Source: Mantamonas sphyraenae (lineage: Eukaryota; CRuMs; Mantamonadidae). Taken from it: a stretch of 64,000 bases of DNA. The stretch is taken from NCBI GenBank assembly GCA_026936335.1, contig JAPMXV010000011.1, positions 124,001 to 188,000 of the forward strand, given 5' to 3'. The position numbers were made by a program, and so were the translations under genes. Below are positions 33,001-46,400 of this stretch, piece by piece (position 1 is the first letter of the stretch; every line of letters begins with the position of its first letter). A model generated the notes under the pieces. That model searched no databases. It was not told the origin of the DNA and was given only the letters and a program-made list of their open reading frames with translations.

Positions 33001-33955
33001 CATCAAGGGTTTGAAGAGCGAAATCTTTGTGCGCGACGGAACGATCAGCGACAAGGAGAAGCGCATCTATGAGCTGAAGAAGAAGAACCAGGAGCTGGAG
33101 AAGTTCAAGTTTGTGCTGGACTTTAAGATCAAGGAGCTGAAGAACCAGATCGAGCCGCGTGAAAAGGACATCAAGACGATGAAGGATCAGATCCGAAAGA
33201 TGGACAAGGAGTTGGAGGAGTACAGCAAGAAGAACCTGAACCTGGAGCTGACGATCAGCGAGCTGCGATTGAAGCTGGAGGGTCTGAACAGGGAGATCTC
33301 GAAGCAGCGGGTGGAGCTGAAGAAGCAGGACAGCCACAAGAAACAGTTCCAGAGGCAGCTGTACGGAACGGTGCAGCTCATCCAGGAGCCAAAGAAGCTG
33401 AAGAATGCGGTGGTGGACCTGTACAACAACTTCAAGGGGGACACGGTGGACGCAGGAGGCCTGGAGGCAGACATCCAGAAGGAGTACAACAGGCAGCGAG
33501 AGTACCTTGAGAAGAGCGTGGCGAGCCTGAAGAAGAAGTTGGTGAAGGACAGCGAGCTGCACAAGGCGGACAACATGCGGATCATGCAGGAGAACGTGGC
33601 ACTGATCAAGGAGATCAACGAGCTGCGACGGGAACTCAAGTCGATGAAACAGGCACAGGTGCAGAAGAGCAAGCTGGAGGTGGGAAACAAGATGAAGCGG
33701 CTGGGAAGCATGGAGACGCTGACAAACGTGATGATGTCGTCGTCGTCGTCGACCACACCGCTGGAGATTACGCGTATGATCAACTCGCAGCGCGAAGAGA
33801 TTGCACGTCTGCGCGAGCGCAACGAGGAGCTGGAGACAATGCAGGGAGGACGACAGAGCAGCAGCGGACGCTCGTCGAGCAACAGCAACAACGGCGGCAG
33901 CGTGAGCCAGCGGCCAGTGTCGCGCGAAAAGTTGCCTCCCATGGAGCGTGCTTGA
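30051..33955 (+). CDS. CFAP57: CFAP57/WDR65 ciliary WD-repeat and coiled-coil protein
   Basis: CFAP57 (FAP57 in Chlamydomonas) sits on the axoneme and helps dock inner dynein arms. Three exons: 30051-30133, 30218-30512, 30641-33955, for 1,230 residues. After a Ser-rich start, HVFGLKADVKDNIAFVDE opens a double WD40 propeller (to ~residue 660) with clear blocks such as [48 protein letters not shown] and EEAYSIAFHPSGLFVVVGF. The second half is a continuous coiled coil that keeps hallmark CFAP57 phrases: KEVAWAEEVLVTKSDLE, KEKRIYELKKKNQELEKFKF and QENVALIKEINELRREL. The match runs over the full length. It implies that the organism builds motile cilia. Confidence 0.95.
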
Positions 33956-34053
33956 GAGAGACAGCAAAGAGAGACATGGAGAAAATGGAATGGATTGAGA
34001 ATGCAACACTCGTGGTGTATGTGTGAACACCTGCGCTCGCAGGGCCAAGATTG

Positions 34054-37000
34054 TCGATGTCACAGGAGGACGAGTGGGCAGAGTTTCGCCAAGCAATGGC
34101 GCAGAATGGGCCGGCAGTTCATGATGAACCAGCAGAGGGAGAAGTGAGAGAGGAACAGGAACAGGGATACGAGGAGGGGAGGAGGGAGAGGAGGGAGAGG
34201 AGAAGAGGAGAGGAGGAATGGCAGAATGGCAATGATCTCCCGCAGGAATCGCCAGGTGAGGGTGATGCTGCAGTGGAGCAAGAGCCGAAAACAGATGGAT
34301 CGGCATCGTCATCGTGGGTGGGGTCGTGGTGGGGAGGCAGCGGGGAGGATGTGGCTGCGTCTGGTGAGGAACAAAGTGCGGAGAAGGAGTCTGCGCCCAA
34401 GCCACGAAGACACGGTGTCGTGGCTGGTGTCGTCCATTGGAGGGTACTGGTGGAGTGAAGGGACGGGTGAAGAGAGGGACGAGGCGGAAGCGGCTGCTGT
34501 TGAAGCTGTGGAGGAGGACGCGAGAGAAACGAACGGGGAAACGCAAACAACGCAAACTGCAACGCAGAGTGCGGCAGAACGGCAACTGGAAGCACAAACG
34601 CGAGACAACCGGCGTCTTCAGCGCAAGAACGCCATGCTACAGGAGAGGATTCGAGAGATGGAGGAAACCGTGGCTGAGAAGAGTCGCAAGGCTTTGGAGG
34701 TGATCCGCAGGCAAAAAGTGCAGCTCGAGGCTGCGGAAGAAGCGCTGAGGGAGGGACGTGCGCTGCGTGTTGCCGTGCAGGAGGCCCAACAGGAGGCAGA
34801 AGTTGCACGCATGCAGCTGGTTGTGGAACAGGAACGCGTGAGTGAACTGGAACATGGTCGCCGTGCGCTGGTCGCAGAGTACGAAATCGTCGCCGAGGTG
34901 GCCCTCGACGCGGCTACACTGGAGCGAGCGAGTGCCAAACGGCAAAAGGCGGCGCTGGTGCAAGTGTGCGAATCGGCAAACAGATTGCTCAAGACCAGCA
35001 CCAGCCGCGAGGTGAAGCAGGCGGCATCGCGAGTGATGGCACGCGGTGTGCCGCTTGCCGAGGCCAGCAAGGAGAGCATAGACAGCCTGTTGAGCGAGTT
35101 TGAGGTGGAGCGATCCCTGGAAGAGTATCAACGGGAGCAGAGCGGATTTGTGAAGGTGAAGGTGGGGGCAGAATGGGAAGAGCAGGACGGGAGGCCGGAT
35201 GCTGTGGAGGCGTTGAACCTTCTGCGGCATTGCAGGCACGACGACGAAGGATCGCGTGTGATGCTCAAGCGATGTCTGTACACACAGTACGAGCGGTACC
35301 GAAACAGCGAGCAGTTTGCCGTGGATATGCGTGTGCTTCGTGGATCGGGGCTCGCTCTTGTGCCACAGCTGGGCTTTCGTCACATGACGGGCCAGGGAAA
35401 GCCTTCGTCGAGCTTTTTCTTGCAGTTTGACGACGTGCTCAACACGCTCGAGCTTGCCGGGTCGCAGGGTGCTGCGAGTGCGGAGCGGGTGTTGGGTCAG
35501 GTCATCCAAGCGCTGCCGACTCTTTCGCGCTGGGTGGACGAAAGCGACGACAGCGAGCATTGCATACGACAGATCTGTGCCGCGTTGTGTCGCGATAGAG
35601 TGCTTCTGGACACACACGACAGCGTGCGTCTGTGTGTAGGCGTGGCGCAGGATCTGCATCTGTCGGTACGTGTGGAAGGTGAACTGGGGAAGCACACCCC
35701 GGATTCGTTGTCCCACCTGAGCATGTGTGCGCCAGAGTTGCAGGACGGCTCCGAGGTGACGTTTGCAGCAGTGGTGTTTTCTGTGGGTGTCCTCTTCTTT
35801 GAATGTCTGTTTGGCCGCGCACCCACCTACAACGTGAACAGTGGGCATGTGGAGGTGCCCATCCACACATCCACCAGCAATCTGGACACACGGTCCCTTC
35901 TCGTGGACATGCTGTCCAACGACGCAGCGCGACGGCCGAATCTGGTCGATTTGCAGCGCCGTGCCGCAGGCACATCGTCGTCGGCGTCGTCGGCCTCATT
36001 CTCATCGTCGTCGTTCTCTTCATCATCGTCGTCCTCTTCTTCTTCCGGGTCTGGGTCGTCGTCGTCGTCGTCGTCCGATGCGGGTCAAGGCGGTGGGTCC
36101 GCAGAGTCGCTGAGCGGACCAGAGGCAATGCTGGCTGTGTTCTTGCAGGAGAAGCAGAGGCAACGGAGCGCCAACTACGAAAACCCAAAGTATCTTCGTG
36201 TGCGTCGCAACGGCATGCTCAACTCTGTGCTGCTGCAAATGTCGGAGATGGGTGTGGACGACATGAAACGTCCGCTGCGGGTGTTGTTCGTGGACGCCGA
36301 TGGCAACCAGGAGGCCGGTGTGGGCGATGGTCTCAAACGGGAGGCACTTGCGTCTGCGTTGGAAATGCTGGTGAGCGAAGAGGGTCGCATGATGCAGAGC
36401 GACACCAAAGAGGCTTGGTTGCCGTATGCATGGAAGCGAGAAATGACAGGGAGGACTGGCGAAACCCGTACTACGAGAGTGTCCTGCAGATGTACAGAGG
36501 TGTGGGTGTGCTCCTTTCCGTGGCACTGCTGGAGGAAGAAATCACATGGCCGGCCACGCTGTCCAGCGCGATGTACAAATACCTGTGTGCCGGGGGCCGT
36601 GTGCCGTCGGATCTCGACCTGACTGATCTCATGCAGTACTCGCAGATGTCTGCCAACACACTGGTGCGCTATTTGGACGGGTGGGACGGATACGAGTCGC
36701 TCAACGACACGGATCTGTCGCCGAAAGAGTTTGCAGCGCGCGAGGTACGCGAGCAACTGGTGCTCAACCGGGAGGAGAAGCTGCGTGCCATCCGCCAGGG
36801 CATGGTGGAGAGCATCCCGGGCCTACAGGTCTTTCTGGACAACATGAGCTGGGTGAGCTTGCGCAACGCGGCATGCGGAGCCATGGCCCTCACCGCAGAG
36901 AATCTGCTCTCGCACATGCGCTTCGAATCGTTCCCCACAGGCAGCAACACGGAGGCACTCATTCGCGCGTATGTGGAGGCCTGTCCCGAAGCCAAGCTGC

Positions 37001-37218
37001 GTCAGCTGTTGCACTTTGTCACAGCGCTGCGTTCGCTCCCGGCCAACTTTCACAGGCACATCAAGATCAAGTGTCTGCGCGAAGCATCCCTGGATACTCT
37101 TCCCGTAGCACACACCTGTTTCTACACCCTGGATGTGCCTGCATACGACGACGCAGATACTGTGGCGGCCAAGATGGACATGGCTTTGGGCAACGGGGAC
37201 GGATTCCAATTGGTCTAG
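34054..37218 (+). CDS. HECT E3 ubiquitin ligase with coiled coil and pseudokinase-like region
   Basis: Order: acidic N-terminus (MSQEDEWAEF), coiled coil, kinase-like region, Ser-rich linker, HECT domain. The HECT C-lobe is complete: LPVAHTCFYTLDVPAYDD with catalytic Cys at 37117-37119 and the end GDGFQLV. The N-lobe starts PLRVLFVDADGNQEAGVGDG. The middle region resembles a kinase fold without catalysis: VMLKRC (beta-3 Lys), a helix, an APE-like CAPEL, then a VVFSVGVLFFECLFGRAP helix and LVDMLSNDAARRPN, but no HRD or DFG. The gene needs two frame changes. One near 34410-34442 is solved by a 28-nt GT-AG gap or a 190-nt intron with donor cag/gtgagg at 34253. One at 36424-36449 is solved by a 26-nt GT-AG gap, giving EAWLPEDWRNPYYESV. 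Either could be an assembly indel. Confidence 0.85.
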
Positions 37219-37252
37219 TCTCAAATGCATTGTGCATCCATTTCGTTCACAA

Positions 37253-37432
37253 TTATCGCGTGGCCCTCTTCACACCCATCATGATGTCCAGCTGCAGGGC
37301 GCCGCCGTCTGGGTAGTGGTCTTCTCGCGACAGCACATGCATGATCTCCTTGACGGCGTCCGAGGAGGACAAGAGATCCTGAAAGGCATCCTGATCGTCT
37401 GCCAAGCCACTGCTGGAGACTCCAAGGGTGCC

Positions 37433-37469
<37 letters not shown>

Positions 37470-40400
37470 CCATGACCGGTCTTGCTGTTGTCTTCGGCAA
37501 CTGGCCATGGAAGCCTACCTCGACCCGAGGTATTCAAAGCACTGGGTAGCTGAACGCCTAGGGACCAGACCTCGTTGCGCGTGACCCCACGCACGGCATC
37601 CATGTCCACGGCGTCGATGCTGTCGAGATGGGCGTCATCCACCTCGATGTGTTCGTTGGCCACCGCGCCGACCACCTCTGCCGCCAGCGAAATGCCTGTT
37701 TGGGCATTGCTCAGCACCCATTGGTTCATGTTGACAAAGTCACCGCTGTCAAATGGCGTCAATGTACCCAGTGCCTTGAGGGTGCGTGCCGCCAGCAGCA
37801 GGTTCTTGTGTCCAGCCTTGGTCAGTTGCAGAGGTTGCCCTCCATCCATCAGGTACGTGCGCCTGTTGGTTCGCTGGGCACGGGCCAACTTTTGCCGCTG
37901 CAGCGCCGTAGCTGCAAGCATTCCTTCCTTGCGCAGACGCTCCTTCTCCTCAGCCATCTCGACAGTCTCGCGCATCAAGATGTACTCGAGTGCGCCTTGC
38001 CACTGACGAGGCCAGTGGATGATCGAGCCACACACTGCGTGGACCACAAACAAGCGCAGCACAGCCGTGATCGCTGTGCGCTGGTCGTAGTGGGCAGCCA
38101 CGCGTTCAGCCACAATGAGCAGGACTTGTCGCAGAGCCATGGGCACGTAGTCCATGTGGTCACGCACTGCCTGCAGGATACCCTCGCACAAGGATTCCAA
38201 GCGCCGGATGCGCTCCATCATGATGCGCTCCTCCTCCAACACCTTCATCGCATCCTCCTCCAGCTTGATGGGTTTGCTGTACAGCGAAATCTGTTCCAGC
38301 GCGGTGGCATCTGGCTGCACTGCGTAAAAGGCACTGCGCAGCATCCAATCTTGTGGTTGGGCCGTGTGCAAACACTGCTGCACAAGCATGGCCACCACCG
38401 AATCGGCCTGGCTGAACAGTGCGTCGCCTGATCCGTCTCCGTCGTTCATCGCCTGCTGATACTCCATGTCCACCAGCATGTACACAAACTGGCGCAGGCG
38501 TACACCTTTGTGCTCGCACACAACCAACACCATGGCCGAGCGCATCAGCGACGCCAGCACGCGGCCCGTGAGTCGTCCGTGCGTGGGAAACAGCAATCTG
38601 TGCATCAGCTGCATTTGACGCACGCTCAGGCGATCCAGAAACACGTATGGCGCGGGTGGATCTTTGTTGGCCAGCACCTGTCGCTGGTGCTGCTTGATTT
38701 GGTTCAGCAGGTCGTATTCGGTGTGCGAACGAGTCGGCAGCAGACGACGCGACGCCGAAATCTTCATGCGCATGCGATGCTTCGTGTTCACCCCGTCAAA
38801 GTCCAGCTTGCCGTCGCCAGTCGTGTCTCGCGGTGCGATCCGGCGCAAGGCATATTCCAGCTTCACTCGTGTGGAGACCAAAACACCTTGCATGTCTTCC
38901 AGTGCGGCGACTCCGGCCTGTGCAACGTTGCTGCGTTCGCTTTCGGGCAGCACGAACCAGCGCCAGCAAGCACGCAGTGTGGCCATGCTCTCTGCTTGGT
39001 TGCTCAGAATGGATTGTACGAGACTGGGCTCGATCACCGCTCCCTGCTCGGGCTCGAACAGCGGAATGATGAAGCGTTCGACAAAGAAGCGCGCTGCCAC
39101 TGCCGGCCCGTGGCCCGGGTACTTGTGTTCCACACTGTCACACACGCTCGTGCACACAATGCGAATTGTGTGCGGAAAGTGCTCCAGGGCGCCCGTGATG
39201 AGATCGCTGCCGCGGGTGAACAGACGTCGCAGTTTGGTGACGTTGGTGCCCAGCGATCCACGCACACGGTGTAGATCCACAAACATGGGATGCATCAGCT
39301 GGCGGAAGAACAGATGCAGCGTGTGCTGCAGCATCCGGTGAGTAAAGTGGTCCAGCAGCACCTCCACAATCGTCACTCCACCTGTGAGCACTTCTTGCGG
39401 CGTCGCCGTCTGTTTCATCACGTGCGTATGCACCACATCCGTCACCATCTTCAGCATTCCGGGCGTACTGTCGTACACGTGCTCCCACCAGTCCACCATC
39501 TGCTCCATCCACAAAGGTGGGATGTCCATCATCAGCACCTCTTCACGCAACGTGCTGTGGCCGGATCGGATGCGGGCAAACAGCGCCTGCGCAGAACACA
39601 AAGGCTCTGCATCCAGCAGCTGCGGGTGCAGACGGTACAACTGTCGGTACAGACTCTGTGCGCGGGGTCCCACCTCCACAACATCTCGGTGTCCAGTCTT
39701 CTTGGCACCCTTCCCCGCCTTGCCTCCACTCCGATGCTCCTCAATCACCGCCTTTGCCTGCTCCATCACCACCGTCATCACATCCAACCAGCGTGCGTGT
39801 GCTTCAGCCACACGCGTGCACAATTGCTCATGTTCCGCATCCACGTGTTCGTCGGGATAACCAATGGCTGCCTGCATGCGATCCAAAATGCCGTTTACAC
39901 GTCCGCCGTTGGCAAACAGTGCCGCCAGGGTGGAGGCACACGCCTTGAGACGCGTCCTCCAGTACAGGCCCAGAGCGTTGGTGGCCTGCAACGACTCGAC
40001 GCCCAGCAGCGACTCGGCGTCTGGCAACACCGTGTGGGCCTCGCGGATCGACGGCACCAGCAGCGCCTGTGCCAACACAGCCGCGACGGCTTCCAGGCTC
40101 TTTCCCTTCATGTGTGCTTCACTTTGTTGCCACACCACATCCAACGTGGACGCAAGCGGCAGAGGCAGATACGCAGCCACAGGCAGCATCACCTCGGCCA
40201 CTTCCAACGCGTCCTCAACGGCCGTCAGCAACACCCGTGCGGTGCTGCTGGCCTCTGCCACGTCCTGCTCGCTTGACCCGGGTCCCCGCTCGCTCATGCG
40301 GCTGACGACATCCTCCAGCATGTCCAGAGCAAAGTACTCTGCAAACTCCCAATTGCGCACCACAAACCGCAGCAGGCGCACGCAGTAAGGCAGCTTGCTC

Positions 40401-43400
40401 TTGACGTTGCACTCGGACGCAAACACAGGCACCGAATCATATGTGGAGCATTCACGGGCGGCCAACGCGCTGCCCAGCACCGCCAGTCTCTCGCCCGCAT
40501 GTTTCTTGTCCTCGGCCGCTGTGTCCATCAACAGCTCCAGCATCTTTGTGTCTCGTGCAAGATCCACCTCGCCTGCCCCGCTGCCCTCCTCGCCAGCTCC
40601 CGGTGTGCCAAAACTGACACCCACCACACGCGCGCCTCCACGACCGGGCGTCGTGGATACCTGCGCCTTCATCACCCCACCACTACTGTTGCCACTGCTG
40701 CTGCTGCTGCTGCTGCTGCTGGCCGTTTCGGTGCTGCTGAATGACACGCCATGTGCGTCGGCATCCTGGCCGGCCTTGGTCAACCGCTGCCGCTGTGCCA
40801 CGCGGCCCAGCACGCGGTCAATCATGCTTTCCATGTAAGCCTGTTCGCCAAAGTGTGCAATCATGTCCATCGGCGTGTATGTCGGTTGCATGAAACTCGG
40901 CAGATGCTCCACCAGGAATGCGTGCATCTCTCGCGCCGCCTTGGGCACTTGCATCGCCATATCCTCATCGCGAAGTTCCTTCAACTTGGCCTCCTCCGCC
41001 TCTTCGTCCATCTCCTCATCCTCTCCTTCTTCCTCCTCCTGCGCCTCCTCGCCCTCTCCGGTGCCCTTGTTCTCCAGGTTGGCCACGTGCGACAGCTCGC
41101 GTCGACGCCACAGAAAGTCTTGCGGCGGTTCAACAGACGCCTCACGCCAAAACTCGCGCACATCGCACATCTGCTCAAAGAACGCATCCATGGCACCGCT
41201 TTGAGTGTCTACAAAGTCGCCCATCAGCGCCATGTACGGCTCCTTCTTGCCCGCCGTGCTGCGGTTTGCGAGCATTTGGATCGTTTTGCCGATCAGCACC
41301 ATGTTACGTGTGGCGTTGGGTCCCACCTTGCGGCCGGCTGTCATTGAGATGCGCGGTACCAGGTAGCGCAGAAAGAACATGGAACTCAGTGGCACCAGCG
41401 CGTGATCCGGGAAGCGCACTTGTGCAACCACGTGCATGTGGTACGCCAGCTGACGCATGGGCAGTGGAATAGCCACAGGGAAAGTCTCGATCAGCTGCAT
41501 GATTTCCATGCACTGTTCGTACAGCACACCAGCACTGCGCTTGGCCAACCGGTTTGACACGCCTTCCCGCGTCGCATCCAGCTCCACCTGGCGCTCAGCT
41601 TCCACAATCGGACCCACCACGGGCCCCAACAAATTGTTCAGGTAGGTTTCGCCAATCTGTTCGCACATCAGCGTCACCAGGCGTGCAGGCACCGATTGAC
41701 TGCGGAACATCTGATCCTGTGACGGCACAAGGAGCACCTCTGCCTTGACAGCCGTCATCATCAGCCGGTTCAGCTGCCCCACAGGGTACATCAACTTCAT
41801 CAGCAGCATCGGAAGCTCCTTCATCCCGTCGCCGTTGCCCAGAGGCGTCACAAGGTACCACAGCATCGGGCTCAGCGGCGCCAGAATCGCATGGGAACAC
41901 TCTTCAAAGTTGGACGGCATCTCCAGTGCAAACGATTCGTCCTTTTCCTCGTATTCCTGCAGCACCGACAGCACGATCTGCAACAGACGAACTTCGTCGG
42001 CGTCGGTCATCTCCTGGAACTGTCGCGTCGACGGCTGCGCAGGTTGCCGGAACTTGCGTGCATACAACCGCGCCTTTTCCAGGGTGCTCACCACCCACCC
42101 GTTCATGCAGCGGATTCGCGAGTACTGGTCGAAGCGTGTGTTGCCTGCCATGGCCGCAAACACACGTCCAATGGTGCCCAGCATCACCTCTCCCGACGGC
42201 GTCATGTCGATGCCCTGGCTCCAGTACTGCTGGGGCTTGCACAGAAACTCAGACACCACCGTGCCAAAGAAGATGGCCAGCACAAACTGGTCAGCTTGGA
42301 ACCCGTCCGTCAGCTCCGACGCCGTCTCCCAGATGCTGTGCAGCACTTCCAGCAGCTCAAACGGCACATGGCTACTTTCCACCAGCTTGTACAGCTCGTC
42401 GCAACGGCTCTTGAGCATGCTCTCGCTTGCACTTGCACTGGCACTCATCATGGTCAGCTTTGCTCGCGTCTGCTTCAGCTGTTTGGCCAGCTGACGCGGT
42501 CCCATCTTCTTGGCCGGCTTGGCATTTGTGTCTGTGTCACTGTTGCTCTCGGTGCTGCTGCTTGACGATGACGACGACGATCCTCCTTGGATGGCCGCCT
42601 CCTCCAGCACACCTCCCTTTTGCAAGCGCTCAGCCTCGGCTTCTTTCAGACTGATCAAACTCGGGTCTGGGAACTGCAGCATGGCCGCGTCTGTGCGGAA
42701 GCGGTCCACGATCGGGCCCAGCACCTGCCATTGGTACGCCTCGGCTTCGCGGTGCACAACCAGAGACAGTAGCACGCTCCACATGGCATTCTGCTTCACA
42801 AGCGCCTCGGGCAGGTGACCACTGGCCTCGGTGCATGCCACACGCGTGCAAATCTGCGTCAGACGCTCAAGCTGATGGGCGCGTGCAAACATAGTCATCA
42901 GATTCGTCGCCACGGCCATCATGCCCTCCTCGTGTTCGCTGGTGTAGTGGCGTACAAACTGGTCCAACAGTGGATGGAACTCGCTCAAGAAGTCCTGGCG
43001 CACCTGTCGTGCACGGCTGTTCTGAAAGTAAAACAGCAGCTCGGGCAAAGTGCCTTCCTTGAGCATCCGCTGCAGCTCTCGCCTGCTTTGCCGCGCCTCC
43101 TCCATCATGCCCACCACATTGTTGTTCAACGCCACGCCACGGTTGCTCAGGTGTGCCGTCTTGGCTTCCTCCTCCTTCTCCCGTGCCTCTTCCGCCTTGC
43201 GTTCCGCCAACATCGTCCTTCCCAGCGCACGGATCTTGTCCAGCAGCGACTGCGCCCTGTTCTCCTCCTCCTCCGCCACCTGCACCCGCGGCCCCTTTGC
43301 GTTGTCCTCCTTCGAACGTGCCAGAGCTTCCATCACGCTTGCCTTTTGCGCCGCTTGCTTCTCCTCAAACCGCGCCAGGATTTCGTCCATCTCACGCAGC

Positions 43401-46400
43401 TCCCTTTCCTCCTCCGTCTCCTGGTGCGCCTCTTCCGCCCCGCCAAACCCTTCCGGCACGTTTCCAGTGCGAATGTCCAGCCACGACACTGCCATGTCCA
43501 TGTACGAGCCGCTCTCTCCTTGGCTGCTCCCTGCGCTGCTGCTCCCTCCGCCGCTCTCCTGCCCCTCCACATCGTACCCTTCTCCCTTGTTGTACATCCC
43601 TGGCGCATACAAGCTGCTTGCCAGATTGCGACTGTGGTCGCCCAGGCCTGCCCCGCGTCCGCTTTGGTCACCTCCTTGTCCGCCCACACCCACACCCACA
43701 CCCCCACTCGCACTCGCACCCACACCATCGCCCAGCAGTGTGCCTGCGCGTCCTCGCCTGCCCATGCCTCCTGCGCGTCCGTGCTCGTGGCCGTGGCCGT
43801 GGCCAGCCTTGAGACTCACGCTGCCCGCGCGTCCGCGACGCCTGCGGGCGACACTGTCACGTCGCATGGGACGGGACGACGTGTCTCCTTCCACGCGGTT
43901 GCTCAGGTAGTTCTCGCTCTGCAGGTGCATCTGTGTGCGTCGCACAAACGGCGACACAAACGTGCGTGGCATCTTTTCCTTCAGGAAACCCAGCTGCACA
44001 ATCAATTCCATGCGCTCCAGTGTCACCGTGCCCTCCTCCACCAGATGGCTGAAGCCAAACCGCAGCTTCAGCCTCTCCGTCACCACAAACGTCATCGTAA
44101 ACGTCAGCTCAGAGTACAACGGGCCGCTCTTGCCGCCGCCGTTCTTGCCGTTCTTCTTGCGCCTGCGATTGCCCTTGTTCGACTTGTTGGCCGCCTTCTC
44201 CTCCTCGTACTTTTGCAGCTTTCGGATCAGCCGCCTCTCAATCAGCTCTGTGTACATGCTAAACTTCAGCAGTGGGATTTCCTCCAGTTCTTTTGCCGCC
44301 TGCACCTCCATCGCCGACTTGGTGCCCAGAACCTTGCGCAGCTTGCCCCAGCCACGCTTGCCCGTCGTGGTCTCTTCCGAGCAGTCGTACGACACCTCCA
44401 GCTCCGTGGGCAGGATCTTGGCCAGCGAGTCCTTGGCCACCGTCTTGCTGGCGTCGGTCAGTGGAAAGTTGCAGTTGAACACAAACGCCCACTCCTTGTG
44501 ATCTTCCTCCGTCTGAAACTCGCCCTTTTCCTTTTTCTTCTTTCTCCTGCTCGTTTGCGCCTCCTCCGCCTTGCTTTCCTTGGTCTTGTCGCCCTCCTCT
44601 TGGTACTCCTCGGCACTCATCAGCTGCAGGTCCATCGAAGCCATGTCGTTAAAGGCATGGCACATGATGCGTTTGCGGAAAAAGTCCACCGTGCGCTTCT
44701 TGCCCACTGTGATTTCCGACGGCAGCAGCGGCCGATCGGGCAGCGCAGGTTCCGCAAAGTGCTCCACGGGCACGTCGTCTGGAAACGCGTCACCCAGTTT
44801 CAGGATCGACTCGGCGTCAATTACAGGCGCGTTGTACTGCACGTCCACCTCGGGGATCTTGCGATAGAAGCTCGAGTGGCCACGCGAGGCCAGCGGTTCG
44901 TCCACCGATCGCACACCGCCCCCAAGCACCGTCTGCTTGCGCTTCACCACCTCTCCTTCTTCCACCTCCTCTTCCACCGTCACCTCTTCCGACAGCAGTC
45001 GCATGCCCTCTGCATCCAGCTGGCTGCGATCCAGCCGCTGCACAATCGAGAACTTGTTGTATCGTCCCGTCAGCGTCGTTGTGTGCACCCCATCTTTCGT
45101 CACCACCATTTCGCCCCTCCTATGCTTTCCGTCCCCGCTTGCAGGTTGCCAGCCACTGCTGCGACCCACGCCAGCCCCTTCCTCCTCGGCCAACTGGCCC
45201 AGCGCACGCGACGCCGCCTCTGTCAACGCCCCCTGGCTCATCTTGTCCAGCAAGGTGTTGCGCCGTGCGGCCATAAGCCGCGCGTGGCGACTGGCTGCAT
45301 CTGCGTCCGAGTCCTCGGTGCTGCTCTCGTTTTCCATGCCCATCACCAAATCCCCCGCCCAAGCGTCTGTCTGCGCGCCTGTGCCTTCAAACATTTCCAG
45401 CAGCTCCTGGTCGCTCACACTCTGCATCGCCCACATCCCTGCCTGTACCTCTTCGTCCACAGTGGTCCCTGCACCTGCAGTGCCTCCACTGCCCCTGCGC
45501 ACGCCTGCACTGCTTCCAGCACGCGATCGCGTGCGTGTGGGCGACGATGTGGTTGCACTCAATGCCGTCGTTCGCCTGCTCGCTGTCGCCGACGCCACGT
45601 CCGATGCCACGTCCACCACTTCCAGCTCCTGGTCCGTGTCTTCGCTTGTCCCTGTGCTGCCCAACAGGAATTGCTTCAGCTTGTTCTCCTTGCGCCTCTG
45701 CTTCGCTGCATACTTGGCCTCGCGTTCCTTAAACACGTCCCGCAACGCGTCGTCGCCCACAAAATCGCTGTCCTCACTTTGTTCCGCTTCCGCCGCCTTG
45801 GCTGCCTCTTCGGCCAACACCGAGGCCTTGCCCTCGCGCACCTTCCAGGCATCACTGCCCTCTTGCGCGGCTGCCGCTTCCGCCGCCTCTGCCGCCGCCT
45901 TGGCTGCCTCCTCCTTCTTCCTTGCCTCTTCCAGCTCGTCCAGAACCTCCTGCGAGTATTCCCACTCTCCGTTCGGCTGTCGATACTTGCGTCGCTTGCT
46001 CTTGTCCTCGATGAAAAACTTGCCTGTGCCTGCCTCCTTGTAGTATCGCTCCTTCGACGACGCAGAATCCGTGTAGAAGCGACGATACGATGCGTCGGGC
46101 ATTTTGGTTTTGCGCAGTTTGGCCTCCTCCGCCTGCAGTTCCCACTCGTCGTTCTCGTAGAAAAAGTGGCCCTCCTCGTCCACAAACATCTCCTCGCCGT
46201 CGTCTGTCAGGTAGTACCGCATGCCGTTCTCGTGCACAAACAGAGGTTCGCCTTTGCTGTCGTAGTAGAACTTGGTGCCTGCGTTACTCTTGTAGTACAC
46301 CTCGTCCTTCTCGTCACGAAACTCTCGCTGCCCATCCGCATCCACCATGTACATGTCGCCCACCTCGTCAAAGTAGTACGCACGTCCCGTCTCTGTCTGG

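Noticed and set aside
30665-34597. A 1,310-residue open frame on the minus strand
   Set aside because: Antisense to CFAP57, whose full-length family match is unmistakable. The antisense product is Leu/His-rich with no motifs.
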